Assembly: GCF_034521915.1 (NCBI RefSeq)
Contig: NZ_JAXHLU010000017.1
Location: forward strand, 196,015-260,014
From: Fodinibius sp034521915
GTDB lineage: Bacteria > Bacteroidota > Rhodothermia > Balneolales > Balneolaceae
Length of the DNA stretch: 64,000 nucleotides
Reading direction: 5' to 3'
A program made the position numbers and the translations under genes. The notes under the pieces are model-generated. The model searched no databases. It was not told the DNA's origin and saw nothing but the letters and a program-made list of their open reading frames with translations. This document shows positions 9,441 through 18,999 of the stretch, piece after piece. The stretch's first letter is position 1. Each line of letters starts with the position of its first letter.

Positions 9441-9785
9441 TTATTCTATCAGCGAAACAGCTTCCCGGGCAACCTCTCTATTATATTCAAAAGCCAGGTT
9501 TTTGTAGTTGATAACGTCTACTATTGTCCCAATAAAACAGAGTCCCGCAGTAAACAGATATAAAAGTCCCATTCCCAACTGGCCAACGAGAAAACGATGC
9601 ACCCCCGCTACCCCGAAAAAACCAATAAGCGCAGTTAATAAGACCGTTTGAGGATCTTGTCTTCGTGCTCTGTATACTTTAGTAAATCGATCTGCTGATT
9701 TATCGTCCATAGACTCCATCACTTTTGAAATATAAGCCGCCTCGTCTCCCTCAAGTTCAGGTAAATAATCTATTACATTAGCCAT
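9441..9785 (-). CDS. TM2 domain membrane protein
   Basis: A polar N-terminal half (about 1-45) precedes a TM2 domain with two membrane helices joined by a short turn: VLLTALIGFFGVAGVHRFLVGQLGMGLLY, then TAGLCFIGTIVDVINY. The G-x-H-R-F and D-x-I turns are family marks. The function of TM2 proteins in bacteria is unknown. It follows the DUF2752 gene by 4 nt, and this pair is common in Bacteroidota. Confidence 0.88.
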   Translation of the reverse strand: MANVIDYLPELEGDEAAYISKVMESMDDKSADRFTKVYRARRQDPQTVLLTALIGFFGVAGVHRFLVGQLGMGLLYLFTAGLCFIGTIVDVINYKNLAFEYNREVAREAVSLIE

Positions 9786-9789
9786 GATA

Positions 9790-10101
9790 TTATTCTATTT
9801 TATTATTGTGATTTAAATAGTTTTTAGAAAACAGGTAAAAAACTCTACCCGACAAAACAATAAGGGCAAATGGTCCTAATATATTCGCTTCCAATGCATT
9901 ATCAAACTCACCTCGAATAATAAAAGATATTGAATGTCCCAATCCATCTCCGGGACAATATTGGAAACCCAAGTTTTCCAACAAGCATAATCCCGGACCG
10001 CTGGCTGTTTTCGGATCCATCAAAGCCAATAACAATAGTCCTACACTAAAGGCAGCAATTTCAAAGTAATTCCGATATAAATATGTGATGATTTCTTTCA
10101 T
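9790..10101 (-). CDS. DUF2752 family membrane protein
   Basis: Protein of 103 residues with hydrophobic segments at about 13-28 and 70-90. Between them lies the family signature GLCLLENLGFQYCPGDGLGHS, where CPGDGLG is the invariant core. Its function is unknown. It is the first gene of a two-gene operon with the TM2 protein. Confidence 0.85.
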   Translation of the reverse strand: MKEIITYLYRNYFEIAAFSVGLLLLALMDPKTASGPGLCLLENLGFQYCPGDGLGHSISFIIRGEFDNALEANILGPFALIVLSGRVFYLFSKNYLNHNNKIE

Positions 10102-10273
10102 TGCAATAAGAAGTACGACAATTCAAAAACTGATGTTACAAAAACAAGTAAATAAAAAGTTAAAAATGTAAGAAATTTTTATTTGATTTGAACCCATAAA
10201 TAAGGAATTACTATCTATCTCTGTCTGTTATCAACACTAATTTCTCTTGTGACCTAAATCATCAATAAAAAAC

Positions 10274-12355
10274 ATGATTAATCAAATTCGATTAGCACGT
10301 AAATTTCTTCATCTTATAAATTACTCTATCCGTTATATAGTTTTATTTACGGTTTTATTCGGATTCTTCTCTCTTGCTACTAAAGGCCAGGAGATTGAAG
10401 ACAGCTTAAAGGTTGATCTTGAGCCTATAGAAGTTACAGCAATGCATTCTGTTATCAGTTCATCGGATGCCCCTGCAGCGCTCAGTATAGTTACAAGAGA
10501 TTTAATAGATATTAACAGCAGTGCTACACTTTCCCTTGAAGATATTAGCCAGCAAATGCCTGGGATCTGGGTCAATGACCGGCAAAACTACGCACTGGGA
10601 GAACGCATAACTATTCGGGGAGTGGGCTGGCGTGCTGCCTTTGGCGTTCGCGGAGTACAGGTTGTACTAAATGATATTCCTTTGACTGTAGCAGACGGAC
10701 AAACCATGCTCAATATTGTGGAGCCCTCTTTTATCCGTAGAGCTGAGCTTCTGCGTGGTCCCGCCGCGGCCTATTGGGGAAACAGCAGCGGAGGAGTTTT
10801 ATATCTATCTACAAAACCACGGTATGAGCAGGAGAATAATTTTCGACTGAAAACAATGGCTGGATCTTTTGGAACACAAAAAGTTGAAGGCGAATTTTCT
10901 ATCCGTAATCCAGATCATAAAATGACGGGATATACCAGCTACTTGAATACTGATGGCTACAGAGACTACAGTGCCGCACAAGTGCTGCGATCAGGGGTAA
11001 CAGGATCTATAAATCTTACCTCAAACAGTCATTTGCAATATCAGGGAGCGGCCATCTATATGCCAAAAGCTCAACATCCCAGTGCTTTAACAGCCTCAGA
11101 TGCACAAAATAATCCCACCAAAGCGGTCCCTTCTTTTGTAGATGCCGAGGCCGGGAAACAAATTATGCAGGGACAGGCCGGACTCTCCTATATGCTGCAA
11201 ACTGATGCCGGAATACTCAATATAACGGGATATACTATTTACAGAGATCTCACAAATCCATTACCATTTGGGATTATCACTGTGAATAGATTGGCTGGTG
11301 GCCTGCGTGCTACTTTTGATAAAGAATGGGACTCGCTAAAACTAAAATTCGGGGTAGAATCAAAATTCCAAAATGATGACCGGGAAGAGTTTGAAAATAT
11401 TGGAGATGCCACACGCGGGTCCATTACCGTTGATCAGGTTGAACAGGTCTGGAACCAAGCTATTTTTTCTACGGCGACCTATTCTTTCGGCAAATTTAAC
11501 ATTCTTAGTAGCCTTCGATTTGATCGAATAAATTTTAGTACCGATGCAAATACGGCTTCACAGTCGGGAGACCGCACTTTTAAGTCTGTGAGTCCAAGTC
11601 TGGGAATTAACTACCGACCTGGGAATCAAAATATATTTGCGAATGTAAGTACGTCATTTGAGGCTCCTACGACAACCGAATTGGTTAATAGACCCGGTGG
11701 TGGTAACGGATTTAATCCAAATCTAAAACCTGAACAAACAGTCGGCTTAGAAACCGGGATAAGAGGTGACATTGCATCAAATACACTCACTTACGACTTA
11801 ACCTTCTATCGACTCTGGATTGAAGACTTGTTATTCCCCTATCAACTTGAAACAGATGGACCTACCTTCTATCGAAATCAGGGAGAAACTCGCCACACCG
11901 GTGTAGAAGCACAAATTGGATGGCAGATCAAACAGGACTTGAAAATATCCGCTAATACAACCGTTACGAAAGCAGAATTCAAACAGGCACAAACTGTTGA
12001 CAGCCTTTCATTAAGAGGTAACAAAGTTCCGGGTATTGCTCCCTTTCGGCTGAATGGAAAAGTCAGCTGGTCGCCCGGGAACTTTTTACTTTCGCTCACC
12101 TACAAACATGTAAGCAGCTATATGGCTGATAATTTAAACACGGCTAAAAACGACGCTTATAATATTTTTGATGCTTCATTTAGTTTTAGAAAGCTTTTTA
12201 GCTCCCAAGGTGTTGAGTTACAGCCATTTATAAATGTTAATAATCTGTTTGACTCCCGTTATAATGGCTCTGTTACTGTAAATGCTTTTGGGGGGCGCTA
12301 TTTTGAACCAGCCCCCGGCAGAAGCTGGCAGGCAGGTGTTTCGGTAAATTTTTAA
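10274..12355 (+). CDS. TonB-dependent outer-membrane receptor
   Basis: Active-uptake receptor of 693 residues. A signal peptide spans about 20-38. The plug domain (about 50-170) contains ERITIRGVGWRAAFGVRGVQVVLNDIP and AELLRGPAAAYWGNSSGGVLYLSTK. A barrel follows, ending in GVSVNF with an aromatic C-terminus. The substrate is not visible. No SusD-like or siderophore gene is adjacent, and I see no riboswitch in the 170-nt leader. A TonB box may lie at EPIEVTA, just after the signal peptide. Confidence 0.92.
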   Translation: MINQIRLARKFLHLINYSIRYIVLFTVLFGFFSLATKGQEIEDSLKVDLEPIEVTAMHSVISSSDAPAALSIVTRDLIDINSSATLSLEDISQQMPGIWVNDRQNYALGERITIRGVGWRAAFGVRGVQVVLNDIPLTVADGQTMLNIVEPSFIRRAELLRGPAAAYWGNSSGGVLYLSTKPRYEQENNFRLKTMAGSFGTQKVEGEFSIRNPDHKMTGYTSYLNTDGYRDYSAAQVLRSGVTGSINLTSNSHLQYQGAAIYMPKAQHPSALTASDAQNNPTKAVPSFVDAEAGKQIMQGQAGLSYMLQTDAGILNITGYTIYRDLTNPLPFGIITVNRLAGGLRATFDKEWDSLKLKFGVESKFQNDDREEFENIGDATRGSITVDQVEQVWNQAIFSTATYSFGKFNILSSLRFDRINFSTDANTASQSGDRTFKSVSPSLGINYRPGNQNIFANVSTSFEAPTTTELVNRPGGGNGFNPNLKPEQTVGLETGIRGDIASNTLTYDLTFYRLWIEDLLFPYQLETDGPTFYRNQGETRHTGVEAQIGWQIKQDLKISANTTVTKAEFKQAQTVDSLSLRGNKVPGIAPFRLNGKVSWSPGNFLLSLTYKHVSSYMADNLNTAKNDAYNIFDASFSFRKLFSSQGVELQPFINVNNLFDSRYNGSVTVNAFGGRYFEPAPGRSWQAGVSVNF

Positions 12356-12448
12356 AAAGGACTAATCTAAATAAATCCTTTCTAACTTGTAACAAATAGC
12401 GTTTATGCTATCTTGTTAATACAGACATGATATAAAAAGGAGCCTATT

Positions 12449-13039
12449 ATGATTAAACACTTTCTTTTTATCGTTTTATTAATTGGCGGTGTCTACTACT
12501 ACTGGACAACAAGTCCGGTAGAGCATGGACCCGGTGTAGTAGCCCCTGAAACCCCTGTTCAGGAAGTTACCTATAACGCTGATAAATTCACTCACAAAGG
12601 TTTTAAAATAACACCTAAGGCCAATATTGATCTTGAAGCGAGGGTACTTTCAATTAAAAATTACTATTTCGACAAGTATTCAGAGCTTGTGCCTACCGAC
12701 ATTGTTGTTGGTTGGGGCCCCATGTCTGATGAGCGTAATTTAAACTCATTAATGGTTCGTCAGTCCGATCGTTCATTTTATTTTGAAATGGCGAAGCCCC
12801 CTATCGAGAAAAATGCCATGTGGGAGCATGCCTCAAATATGCATCTTGTTGGATCTACAGAGCAAATACGCAATAAAATAAGATCGCTCAGAGAAGGGCA
12901 TATTATTCGTATCGAAGGATACTTGGTAAATGCCACCTCACCAAAAGAAGGATGGACATTAAAAAGCTCTTTAAAAAGAGATGATATCGGAAATAATTCC
13001 AGCGAATTAGTTTGGATAAAAAGCCTTACTATTCTTTAA
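12449..13039 (+). CDS. Conserved hypothetical protein with an N-terminal membrane anchor
   Basis: The start is supported by an AGGAG motif 7 nt before the ATG. One membrane segment lies at about residues 3-19. The rest is predicted periplasmic and holds ARVLSIKNYYFDKYSELVPTD followed by IVVGWGPMSDE and WEHASNMHLV. I recognise the GWGPMSD block as conserved in many proteobacterial and Bacteroidota hypothetical proteins, but no function is known to me. The region IRSLREGHIIRIEGYLV looks like a small beta-barrel (OB-like) fold. That is a guess. Confidence 0.7.
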   Translation: MIKHFLFIVLLIGGVYYYWTTSPVEHGPGVVAPETPVQEVTYNADKFTHKGFKITPKANIDLEARVLSIKNYYFDKYSELVPTDIVVGWGPMSDERNLNSLMVRQSDRSFYFEMAKPPIEKNAMWEHASNMHLVGSTEQIRNKIRSLREGHIIRIEGYLVNATSPKEGWTLKSSLKRDDIGNNSSELVWIKSLTIL

Positions 13040-13083
13040 TTGGATGCTATAAAAATCACATCCAATTAAGAATTATATTTTCT

Positions 13084-13410
13084 ATGTCGTGGCTTAAAGA
13101 TGTTATTGTTGACATCCTGGCAACAGTTGCCATTATCGCTGCAGTATTATCTTCTAACATCTTCTTAAAGGGACTTGTCTGGGGATACACCGGACTGCTG
13201 CTTTTTGTTAAATTGCTAGTCTATTTTGGAGATGGCTTTATGAATATGATGAACAAAGCCAAAACCTCAGCACCCGATTGGTTCACCCACCTTCTATATG
13301 CCACTAATACAGGTGTGCTACTATATTTTCAATGGTGGTATGCCGGCGCTGGTTGGGGAATAATTTGGCTCATTTCTTATTTGACGCAACAAGAAATAGA
13401 TCAAAAATAG
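13084..13410 (+). CDS. Small integral membrane protein
   Basis: Protein of 108 residues with about four hydrophobic segments, including ILATVAIIAAVLSS, WGYTGLLLFVKLLVYF and NTGVLLYFQWWYAGAGWGIIW. The ATG at 13084 (MSWLKDVIVD) is preferred over a longer frame that would overlap the previous gene. Not recognised. Confidence 0.65.
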   Translation: MSWLKDVIVDILATVAIIAAVLSSNIFLKGLVWGYTGLLLFVKLLVYFGDGFMNMMNKAKTSAPDWFTHLLYATNTGVLLYFQWWYAGAGWGIIWLISYLTQQEIDQK

Positions 13411-13743
13411 CTGATTAATAGATCTTTCAAGGTCTTTTAAATCCTTTATTACTGTATAAATAAATATAACTGGGTAACGCCCAAATTTGGCAGGCCAACC
13501 AAAGACGGTAATTAGATAAAAGAAAAGCAGTTGTATCGAAGAAGCGAGTGAACTCCATTTATATTTTCTTAGACATAATAGACCCATAATTTTTTTACAA
13601 AGATAAATGTCTATAGGTAATGCGGAATAAAAATTGCACTACCCTATCTTTTTTGAGTAAAACGGAATATCCTCTTATTGATTTGATAAATTTATGTTAT
13701 GTTTTGAGCTGAATTGAAATCCCTTATTAAATTATTGTTTGCT
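13411..13743. other. Intergenic stretch without visible gene
   Basis: AT-rich sequence with no convincing coding frame on either strand. A minus-strand frame across part of it lacks family resemblance and overlaps the preceding gene. No hairpin with a T-run was seen. Confidence 0.5.
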
Positions 13744-13941
13744 ATGGAAAAAATGGACAGGCTTCGCGATGCTATTACAGATTACATTAACGAAAATGGC
13801 GTAGAATACCAGCGGCTACTTTTGTCGAGAACTTTCTATACAAAATTGAAAAAAGAAGCAGACGAACATGATGTACCTATAGATCTTCCAAATATGGAAA
13901 TTAAAGACAATGCGGATTACGATTTTAAACTCCTCCCCTAA
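13744..13941 (+). CDS. Small soluble hypothetical protein
   Basis: Encodes 65 residues from an ATG at 13744 (MEKMDRLRDAITDYI). The chain is charged and helical without a membrane segment. An alternative TTG start 30 nt upstream is possible. Not recognised. Confidence 0.5.
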   Translation: MEKMDRLRDAITDYINENGVEYQRLLLSRTFYTKLKKEADEHDVPIDLPNMEIKDNADYDFKLLP

Positions 13942-14000
13942 TACCGGGTTTTATTCGGAACACCCTGATCCATTTGAACATATAAAGCTAAAAAAGTTTT

Positions 14001-14261
14001 ATGTTCTGGATCGGTTCTGGTGCCCTTGTAGTCATCTTTTTGAGTTTTCGAGCTTATATTAACAACCGAGATAAATTCCAAAAAAAGATTATTCGTGATC
14101 AATATTCACGATTAATTTTTTACTTGTTGCAAGGAATAAATATAGTGCTCATTATTTCGGGCCTATTATTTCTAATGCTTGCTTTAGTAAGCCACGTAAA
14201 TGGTTTTGAAGTAATTTTTTCCTCGGAGTACGATTATCACTTAAAGTTGAATAGCAGCTAA
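14001..14261 (+). CDS. Small membrane protein
   Basis: Protein of 86 residues with hydrophobic segments at about 3-18 and 45-68 separated by a basic stretch (NNRDKFQKKIIRDQYSR). Not recognised. It sits in a run of short membrane genes on the same strand. Confidence 0.55.
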   Translation: MFWIGSGALVVIFLSFRAYINNRDKFQKKIIRDQYSRLIFYLLQGINIVLIISGLLFLMLALVSHVNGFEVIFSSEYDYHLKLNSS

Positions 14262-14396
14262 ATTCTTAAGCAGAGTTTCTTACTAAACTCCCAAATAAAT
14301 CACATTTGCAGACGTTCAACTTTGTAAATAGTGAATAGAATCATTATTGTGTATTACAAGGAATAAATTTTAACTAAATAAAGGTACCATAGCTCT

Positions 14397-14573
14397 ATGC
14401 CAAGATGTGAAATTTACCAAGATGCCAAAGGGAAATGGAGATGGAGACAAACCTCCAAAAACGGTGATATCGAAGCCTACTCCGATGGCGGATTTGAAGA
14501 TAAAGAAGAATGTAAAAAAGACGGAAAAGAAAACGGTAACTGTACAAGTTACACACGAAGTAACTCCTATTAA
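14397..14573 (+). CDS. DUF1508 (YegP-like) small protein
   Basis: A 58-residue frame with the DUF1508 core: EIYQDAKGKWRWRQTSKNG followed by DIEAYSDGGFEDKEEC. DUF1508 is a short beta-rich repeat, usually present in one or two copies; this protein has a single copy. Its function is unknown. Twenty nucleotides downstream is a strong terminator, which supports a real gene. Longer overlapping frames in other phases show no family resemblance. Confidence 0.85.
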   Translation: MPRCEIYQDAKGKWRWRQTSKNGDIEAYSDGGFEDKEECKKDGKENGNCTSYTRSNSY

Positions 14574-14591
14574 TCACTTTTTTGCTACTAC

Positions 14592-14626
14592 AAAGCTGCT
14601 CTTCATTTCCGGGGAGCAGCTTTTTT
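14592..14626 (+). terminator. Rho-independent terminator after the DUF1508 gene
   Basis: AAAGCTGCTC and GAGCAGCTTT form a 10-bp stem, followed by a run of T. Confidence 0.85.
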
Positions 14627-14820
14627 ATTTGTTAAGTTACTCTGCATAAAGCATTTACGAAGACAGCAAAAACCAGCTAATTTATTCGGAATTTATTTAG
14701 TATTTAAGTAGTTATTTTCTATATACTTAAAGCTAATTTGTACGAAGAAAAAGATACCCATTTGCTAAACTCCTGATAAATTATCCATTATCAGTTATAA
14801 TCTCCCTAAATATCCTATCT

Positions 14821-15288
14821 ATGGAAATACGACTCTACAAAAAAGGTGATATTGAGCAAGTTGCCCATTTGCTTGGCGACTCGGTAAGCATTTTAAATGC
14901 TGAAGGATATCCAGAAACAGAAAAATCCTCTTTTGCTCTGAATAATATTCAATACACAGATTGGGAAGAAACCTGTTTGACCAATTTCACTGTTGTTGCT
15001 GAAATTAATAATAGTATTGTTGGAATTGGGCAGATCAATTATGGTGGCCATATCAACTGTTTTTATTGTCATCCCGATTATCGAGGTCAAGGCATCGGCA
15101 AACAACTATATACTGCATTGGAAGAGTATGCTACTGCCAAAGACATCTCAACCATCCATACCGAAACCAACGCCCTGGACCGACCATTTTATTTCAAAAT
15201 GGGCTTTTCTACAGTTCAAAAGCAAAGAGTTCTATTAAATGGTGAGATTGAATCGAACTTCGTAGTGCAAAAACAGTTATCCACTTGA
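14821..15288 (+). CDS. GNAT family N-acetyltransferase
   Basis: Protein of 155 residues with the acetyl-CoA binding motif A: INCFYCHPDYRGQGIGKQLYTALEEYA (R/Q-x-x-G-x-G/A at RGQGIG). Motif B follows as ETNALDRPFYFKMGF. It resembles the YafP-like subgroup. The substrate is unknown. Monocistronic. Confidence 0.9.
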   Translation: MEIRLYKKGDIEQVAHLLGDSVSILNAEGYPETEKSSFALNNIQYTDWEETCLTNFTVVAEINNSIVGIGQINYGGHINCFYCHPDYRGQGIGKQLYTALEEYATAKDISTIHTETNALDRPFYFKMGFSTVQKQRVLLNGEIESNFVVQKQLST

Positions 15289-15372
15289 CATAAAAAGAAG
15301 TGACTTCAATATTTGATGATATATTCTTTTATCGCTATGTATTAAGGCTCTAATGGCACAACAGCTTTTATT

Positions 15373-16812
15373 ATGATTGAAGGATTATATCAATCAGAAT
15401 ATTGGCTCAGCACTTTCATAATACAACGTGGACTGGGTTTCATCTATGTAATAGCGTTTCTGGTTGCTATAAATCAATTCAGGCCACTACTGGGAGAAAA
15501 TGGCCTCATGCCTGTCCCCCGTTTTTTAAACCGCATCCCGTTTAAGAAATCACCCAGCATTTTTCACTGGCATTATTCTGATCACTTTTTCGCAATTATT
15601 GCATGGGCAGGATTTGCACTCGCTTTACTTGCTGCACTCGGTATTTCAGATGCAGGCCCTTTATGGCTTTCAATGCTGGTTTGGATTTTACTTTGGATAC
15701 TATACCTCTCAATTGTAAATGTAGGTCAGCTCTTTTATGGTTTTGGATGGGAATCTCTGCTTCTGGAAGCCGGCTTTTACGCGATCTTCCTGGGTCCTAT
15801 AAAATACGAAAGCTCCCTAATAATGATATTTATCCTGCGCTGGCTTGTATTTAGGGTCGAGTTCGGAGCCGGTCTCATTAAGATGCGTGGCGACAAGTGC
15901 TGGCGTAATTTAACCTGCCTCAACTACCACCACGAAACCCAACCGATGCCCAACCCCTTAAGTAGGTTCTTTCATCTATTGCCACAAAAGCTTCATAAGC
16001 TGGAAACACTATTTAATCATATTGTTCAATTGGGAGCCGTATGGCTGTTGTTTTTACCGCAACCATTTGCAACTATCGGAGCATTATTGATTATATTATC
16101 TCAGCTTTACCTAATCATAAGCGGAAATTATGCCTGGTTGAATTGGCTTACGCTCATATTAGCGTTCAGTGGCATTAGTAATGAATATCTGTCTTACCTT
16201 ATCCCGATTTCTCCACCGACAGAACTCTTCGCCAGTTCATTGCTGGGAATCCTTACCATTATTGTTGGGATCATTGTAGCCTATTTAAGTATGGGGCCCA
16301 TTAAAAATATGATTTCTCCTCAACAACGGATGAATGCAAGCTTTAATCCGTTGCATCTGGTTAATACATACGGTGCATTTGGATCAGTAACCAGAACACG
16401 TTATGAGATCGTAATTGAAGGAACGACCGACGATCAAATTAACTCGGAAACAATCTGGAAAGCATACGAATTTAAGGGTAAGCCCGGTAACCCAAAACGG
16501 GTCCCAATGCAGTGGGCTCCCTACCATCTTCGTCTTGATTGGCAAATGTGGTTTGCAGCCATGACTCCCATTCGGTCCAACACCTGGCTCCTTAAATTTA
16601 TTCATAAATTGTTAAAAGGCGACCAAAATACCTTAAAACTTTTATCAGATAATCCTTTTAAAAATAATTCTCCCAATTATATACGGGCACGTCTATTTAA
16701 ATACAAATTTACAAACCATGACGAATATAAAGATACCGGAAACTGGTGGAAGCGGAGCTTTGAACGGATGTACTTACCGCCACAATCTAAAGAAGATTTA
16801 CAACACCTGTAG
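15373..16812 (+). CDS. Lipase maturation factor family membrane protein
   Basis: Protein of 479 residues with multiple membrane helices in the first about 310 residues and a soluble C-terminal region. The family block YEFKGKPGNPKRVPMQWAPY and RLDWQMWFAAM, plus KMRGDKCWRNLTCLNYHHETQP, match vertebrate LMF1/LMF2-like proteins. In animals these help lipases fold in the ER. The bacterial role is not known, and no lipase gene is adjacent. Confidence 0.9.
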   Translation: MIEGLYQSEYWLSTFIIQRGLGFIYVIAFLVAINQFRPLLGENGLMPVPRFLNRIPFKKSPSIFHWHYSDHFFAIIAWAGFALALLAALGISDAGPLWLSMLVWILLWILYLSIVNVGQLFYGFGWESLLLEAGFYAIFLGPIKYESSLIMIFILRWLVFRVEFGAGLIKMRGDKCWRNLTCLNYHHETQPMPNPLSRFFHLLPQKLHKLETLFNHIVQLGAVWLLFLPQPFATIGALLIILSQLYLIISGNYAWLNWLTLILAFSGISNEYLSYLIPISPPTELFASSLLGILTIIVGIIVAYLSMGPIKNMISPQQRMNASFNPLHLVNTYGAFGSVTRTRYEIVIEGTTDDQINSETIWKAYEFKGKPGNPKRVPMQWAPYHLRLDWQMWFAAMTPIRSNTWLLKFIHKLLKGDQNTLKLLSDNPFKNNSPNYIRARLFKYKFTNHDEYKDTGNWWKRSFERMYLPPQSKEDLQHL

Positions 16813-16896
16813 TCTTGATAGCTAAAACCATTAAGGAATCATACATTATTCTATTAATGTTTAAACTATGTGTTAATCCTAAAAAAGTATTTCACT

Positions 16897-17352
16897 ATGT
16901 TTTTCCTAAAATCAGATGAGCTTCAAGACCATGTTCAATCCATTATTCACAAGGATACCCAGCAACACAAAACTCATTTTGATTTAACCGTAGATTCGAT
17001 TCACAAATTTACAAAGGCCGGCTCGCTGGATTTTGGTGGCAGTGAGTTTGAAGCAGCAGATAAGAAAATGATCAATCCACAAAAGAACCAAGGGGAAGAC
17101 TATGGATGGTGGAACCTCCCGCAAGGGCATTACCAGGCAACTATGAATGAAAGTATTAAAGAAGTAGAAGACACAATGGCATTCATTAATCTGCATCCAC
17201 ATGCTCGTGAAGCGGGTATTGTTGCCAATACATCAATGATGCCCAATCAACATAATGGGAATCTAATAACGGTTAACTTTTTTGCGCCCGACCCCGGCTG
17301 CAATATTAAAGAAAATGCACGTTTTGCTGTCTTATATTTGTTGGCCAGCTAA
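16897..17352 (+). CDS. Uncharacterised protein, possibly dUTPase/dCTP-deaminase fold
   Basis: Protein of 151 residues from the ATG at 16897; a GTG 27 nt upstream is less likely. The C-terminal half, INLHPHAREAGIVANTSMM then FAPDPGCNIKENARFAVLYLL, loosely recalls trimeric dUTPase-type proteins. The resemblance is weak and I would not assign activity. It sits between the lipase maturation factor and the oxidoreductase on the same strand. Confidence 0.55.
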   Translation: MFFLKSDELQDHVQSIIHKDTQQHKTHFDLTVDSIHKFTKAGSLDFGGSEFEAADKKMINPQKNQGEDYGWWNLPQGHYQATMNESIKEVEDTMAFINLHPHAREAGIVANTSMMPNQHNGNLITVNFFAPDPGCNIKENARFAVLYLLAS

Positions 17353-17396
17353 TAATTTGGGATACTAAGGTCAATTTTTAACACACGAAGTTATAA

Positions 17397-18377
17397 ATGG
17401 ATATCGTAAACTGGGGAATCCTAAGCACGGCAAAGATAGGCGTTGAAAAAGTTATCCCCGCCATACAGCAGGCTGAAAATTCTACCGTAAAAGGGATTGC
17501 TTCCCGATCGAAAGAAAAAGCCAATACTGCGGCGAAAAAGCTCGAAATATCAAATGCGTATGGTTCATACGGTGAACTATTAGCAGACCAGTCCATCGAT
17601 GCTATTTATAATCCCCTGCCCAACCACCTGCATGTTCCAAAAACTGTGGAGGCATTGGAAGCCGGAAAACATGTACTGTGTGAAAAACCGATTGCCTTGA
17701 ATAGACAAGAGGCCCAAGAATTGATACAAAAGGTAAACACCTATCCAAATCTAAAAGTGATGGAAGCATTTATGTATCGCTTTCATCCCCAGTGGAAAAA
17801 AACCAAGTCGCTGGTTTCTGATGGAGAGATTGGTGCTCTTAAGACGGTGGACTCATTCTTCTCCTATTATAACGATGATCCCGACAATATCCGTAATAAA
17901 CCTGATATGGGTGGTGGCGGACTCATGGATATCGGATGTTATTGCATTTCATTGTCACGATTTCTTTTTGATGAAGAACCGAACGACATTTCAGGATACT
18001 GGAAAATAGATCCGAAGTTTAAAACTGATTATTTGGCATCCGGAGTAATCGAATTTAACTCTGGAACTGCTACCTTTACTTGTGCTACGCAAACAGTGCC
18101 CCATCAACAAGTAACTGTTATAGGTACGGAGGGTAGAATTATTATTGAGATTCCCTTTAATGCTCCACCGGATCAAACAACCAGAATTTGGCTGTTTAAA
18201 GATAATGAAAAGAAAGAGATCACCTTTTCGGTTGTAAATCAATATACTCAGCAAGCAAAGGCATTCTCCGATGCTGTTATTAAAGACAATCCGGTTCCAA
18301 CGCCACTTACCGACGCAGTGAACAATATGACTGCTATTGATGCTTTTAGAGAAAGTGCAAAAAGCCTATCAAATTAA
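17397..18377 (+). CDS. Gfo/Idh/MocA family NAD(P)-dependent oxidoreductase
   Basis: Protein of 326 residues. The N-terminal Rossmann fold begins NWGILSTAKIGVEKVIPAI, where the usual Gly pattern is altered to G-x-L-S-T-A as in some members. The family motif CEKPIALN follows at about residue 100. The C-terminal domain has GGGLMDIGCYCISLSRFLF, which carries the catalytic-region His/Tyr equivalents. It is closest in style to dimeric dihydrodiol dehydrogenase or glucose-fructose oxidoreductase-like members. The sugar substrate is unknown. Confidence 0.9.
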   Translation: MDIVNWGILSTAKIGVEKVIPAIQQAENSTVKGIASRSKEKANTAAKKLEISNAYGSYGELLADQSIDAIYNPLPNHLHVPKTVEALEAGKHVLCEKPIALNRQEAQELIQKVNTYPNLKVMEAFMYRFHPQWKKTKSLVSDGEIGALKTVDSFFSYYNDDPDNIRNKPDMGGGGLMDIGCYCISLSRFLFDEEPNDISGYWKIDPKFKTDYLASGVIEFNSGTATFTCATQTVPHQQVTVIGTEGRIIIEIPFNAPPDQTTRIWLFKDNEKKEITFSVVNQYTQQAKAFSDAVIKDNPVPTPLTDAVNNMTAIDAFRESAKSLSN

Positions 18378-18439
18378 ACTTTTATACACTAATAAAAATA
18401 ATATCTTAAATTTTAGTAACGAGAATCTTCTAAGGATTT

Positions 18440-18994
18440 ATGGGTCAGAAAACAGAAAAAATTTATAACCGGGCTAAAGAAAATTTAGAAAAGCAAAACC
18501 ATGAACATGCTTTGCGCCTGTTTAATGAGGTTTTAAACAGAGAACCTGGACATCCAGAAGCCCTTCGCAATAAGGCACTCATAAAAGTCATGAATAAAAA
18601 TGACGAAGAGGCTGAAAAGTTTCTTTTGTTTGCTATAGAACAACAGCCGGACGATGATCAGCTTTATCAACTGTTAGGTACACTATATCACAACAATGGA
18701 AAGCCCCAGAAAGCGCTTGCACAATTTAAAAAAGCCATTAATGTAAATGCAGATAACCCAATAGCCCAACAGGGAGCTGCCATGGTATATGCTCACATGC
18801 TGGGTAAACATGAACAAGCGATTATACACTTTACCAAAGCGCTTGAAAGTAATCCCCAAAATGTGGAACTGCTCTTTAACCGTGGGTGCAGCTATATGAT
18901 ATCAGAGCAAATGGATAAAGCAGAACAGGACTTACGTGAAGCAGCTGAACTTAATCACAAAAAAGCCCACGAAATGTTAGAAAAATATTTCTAA
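18440..18994 (+). CDS. TPR repeat protein
   Basis: Protein of 184 residues made of about five tetratricopeptide repeats, for example NHEHALRLFNEVLNREPGHPEALRN and NGKPQKALAQFKKAINVNADNP. There is no signal peptide, so a cytosolic scaffold is likely. The gene converges with the large fusion gene whose stop lies 5 nt away. Confidence 0.9.
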   Translation: MGQKTEKIYNRAKENLEKQNHEHALRLFNEVLNREPGHPEALRNKALIKVMNKNDEEAEKFLLFAIEQQPDDDQLYQLLGTLYHNNGKPQKALAQFKKAINVNADNPIAQQGAAMVYAHMLGKHEQAIIHFTKALESNPQNVELLFNRGCSYMISEQMDKAEQDLREAAELNHKKAHEMLEKYF

Positions 18995-18999
18995 CATCA

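Noticed and set aside
10240..10270. CRP/FNR-like site TTGTGAC-N4-ATCATCAA before the TonB receptor
   Set aside because: Only one half matches well, and such a motif is expected by chance in AT-rich leaders.
13321..13587. An 88-residue minus-strand frame
   Set aside because: It overlaps a better + strand membrane gene and looks like its shadow plus non-coding sequence.
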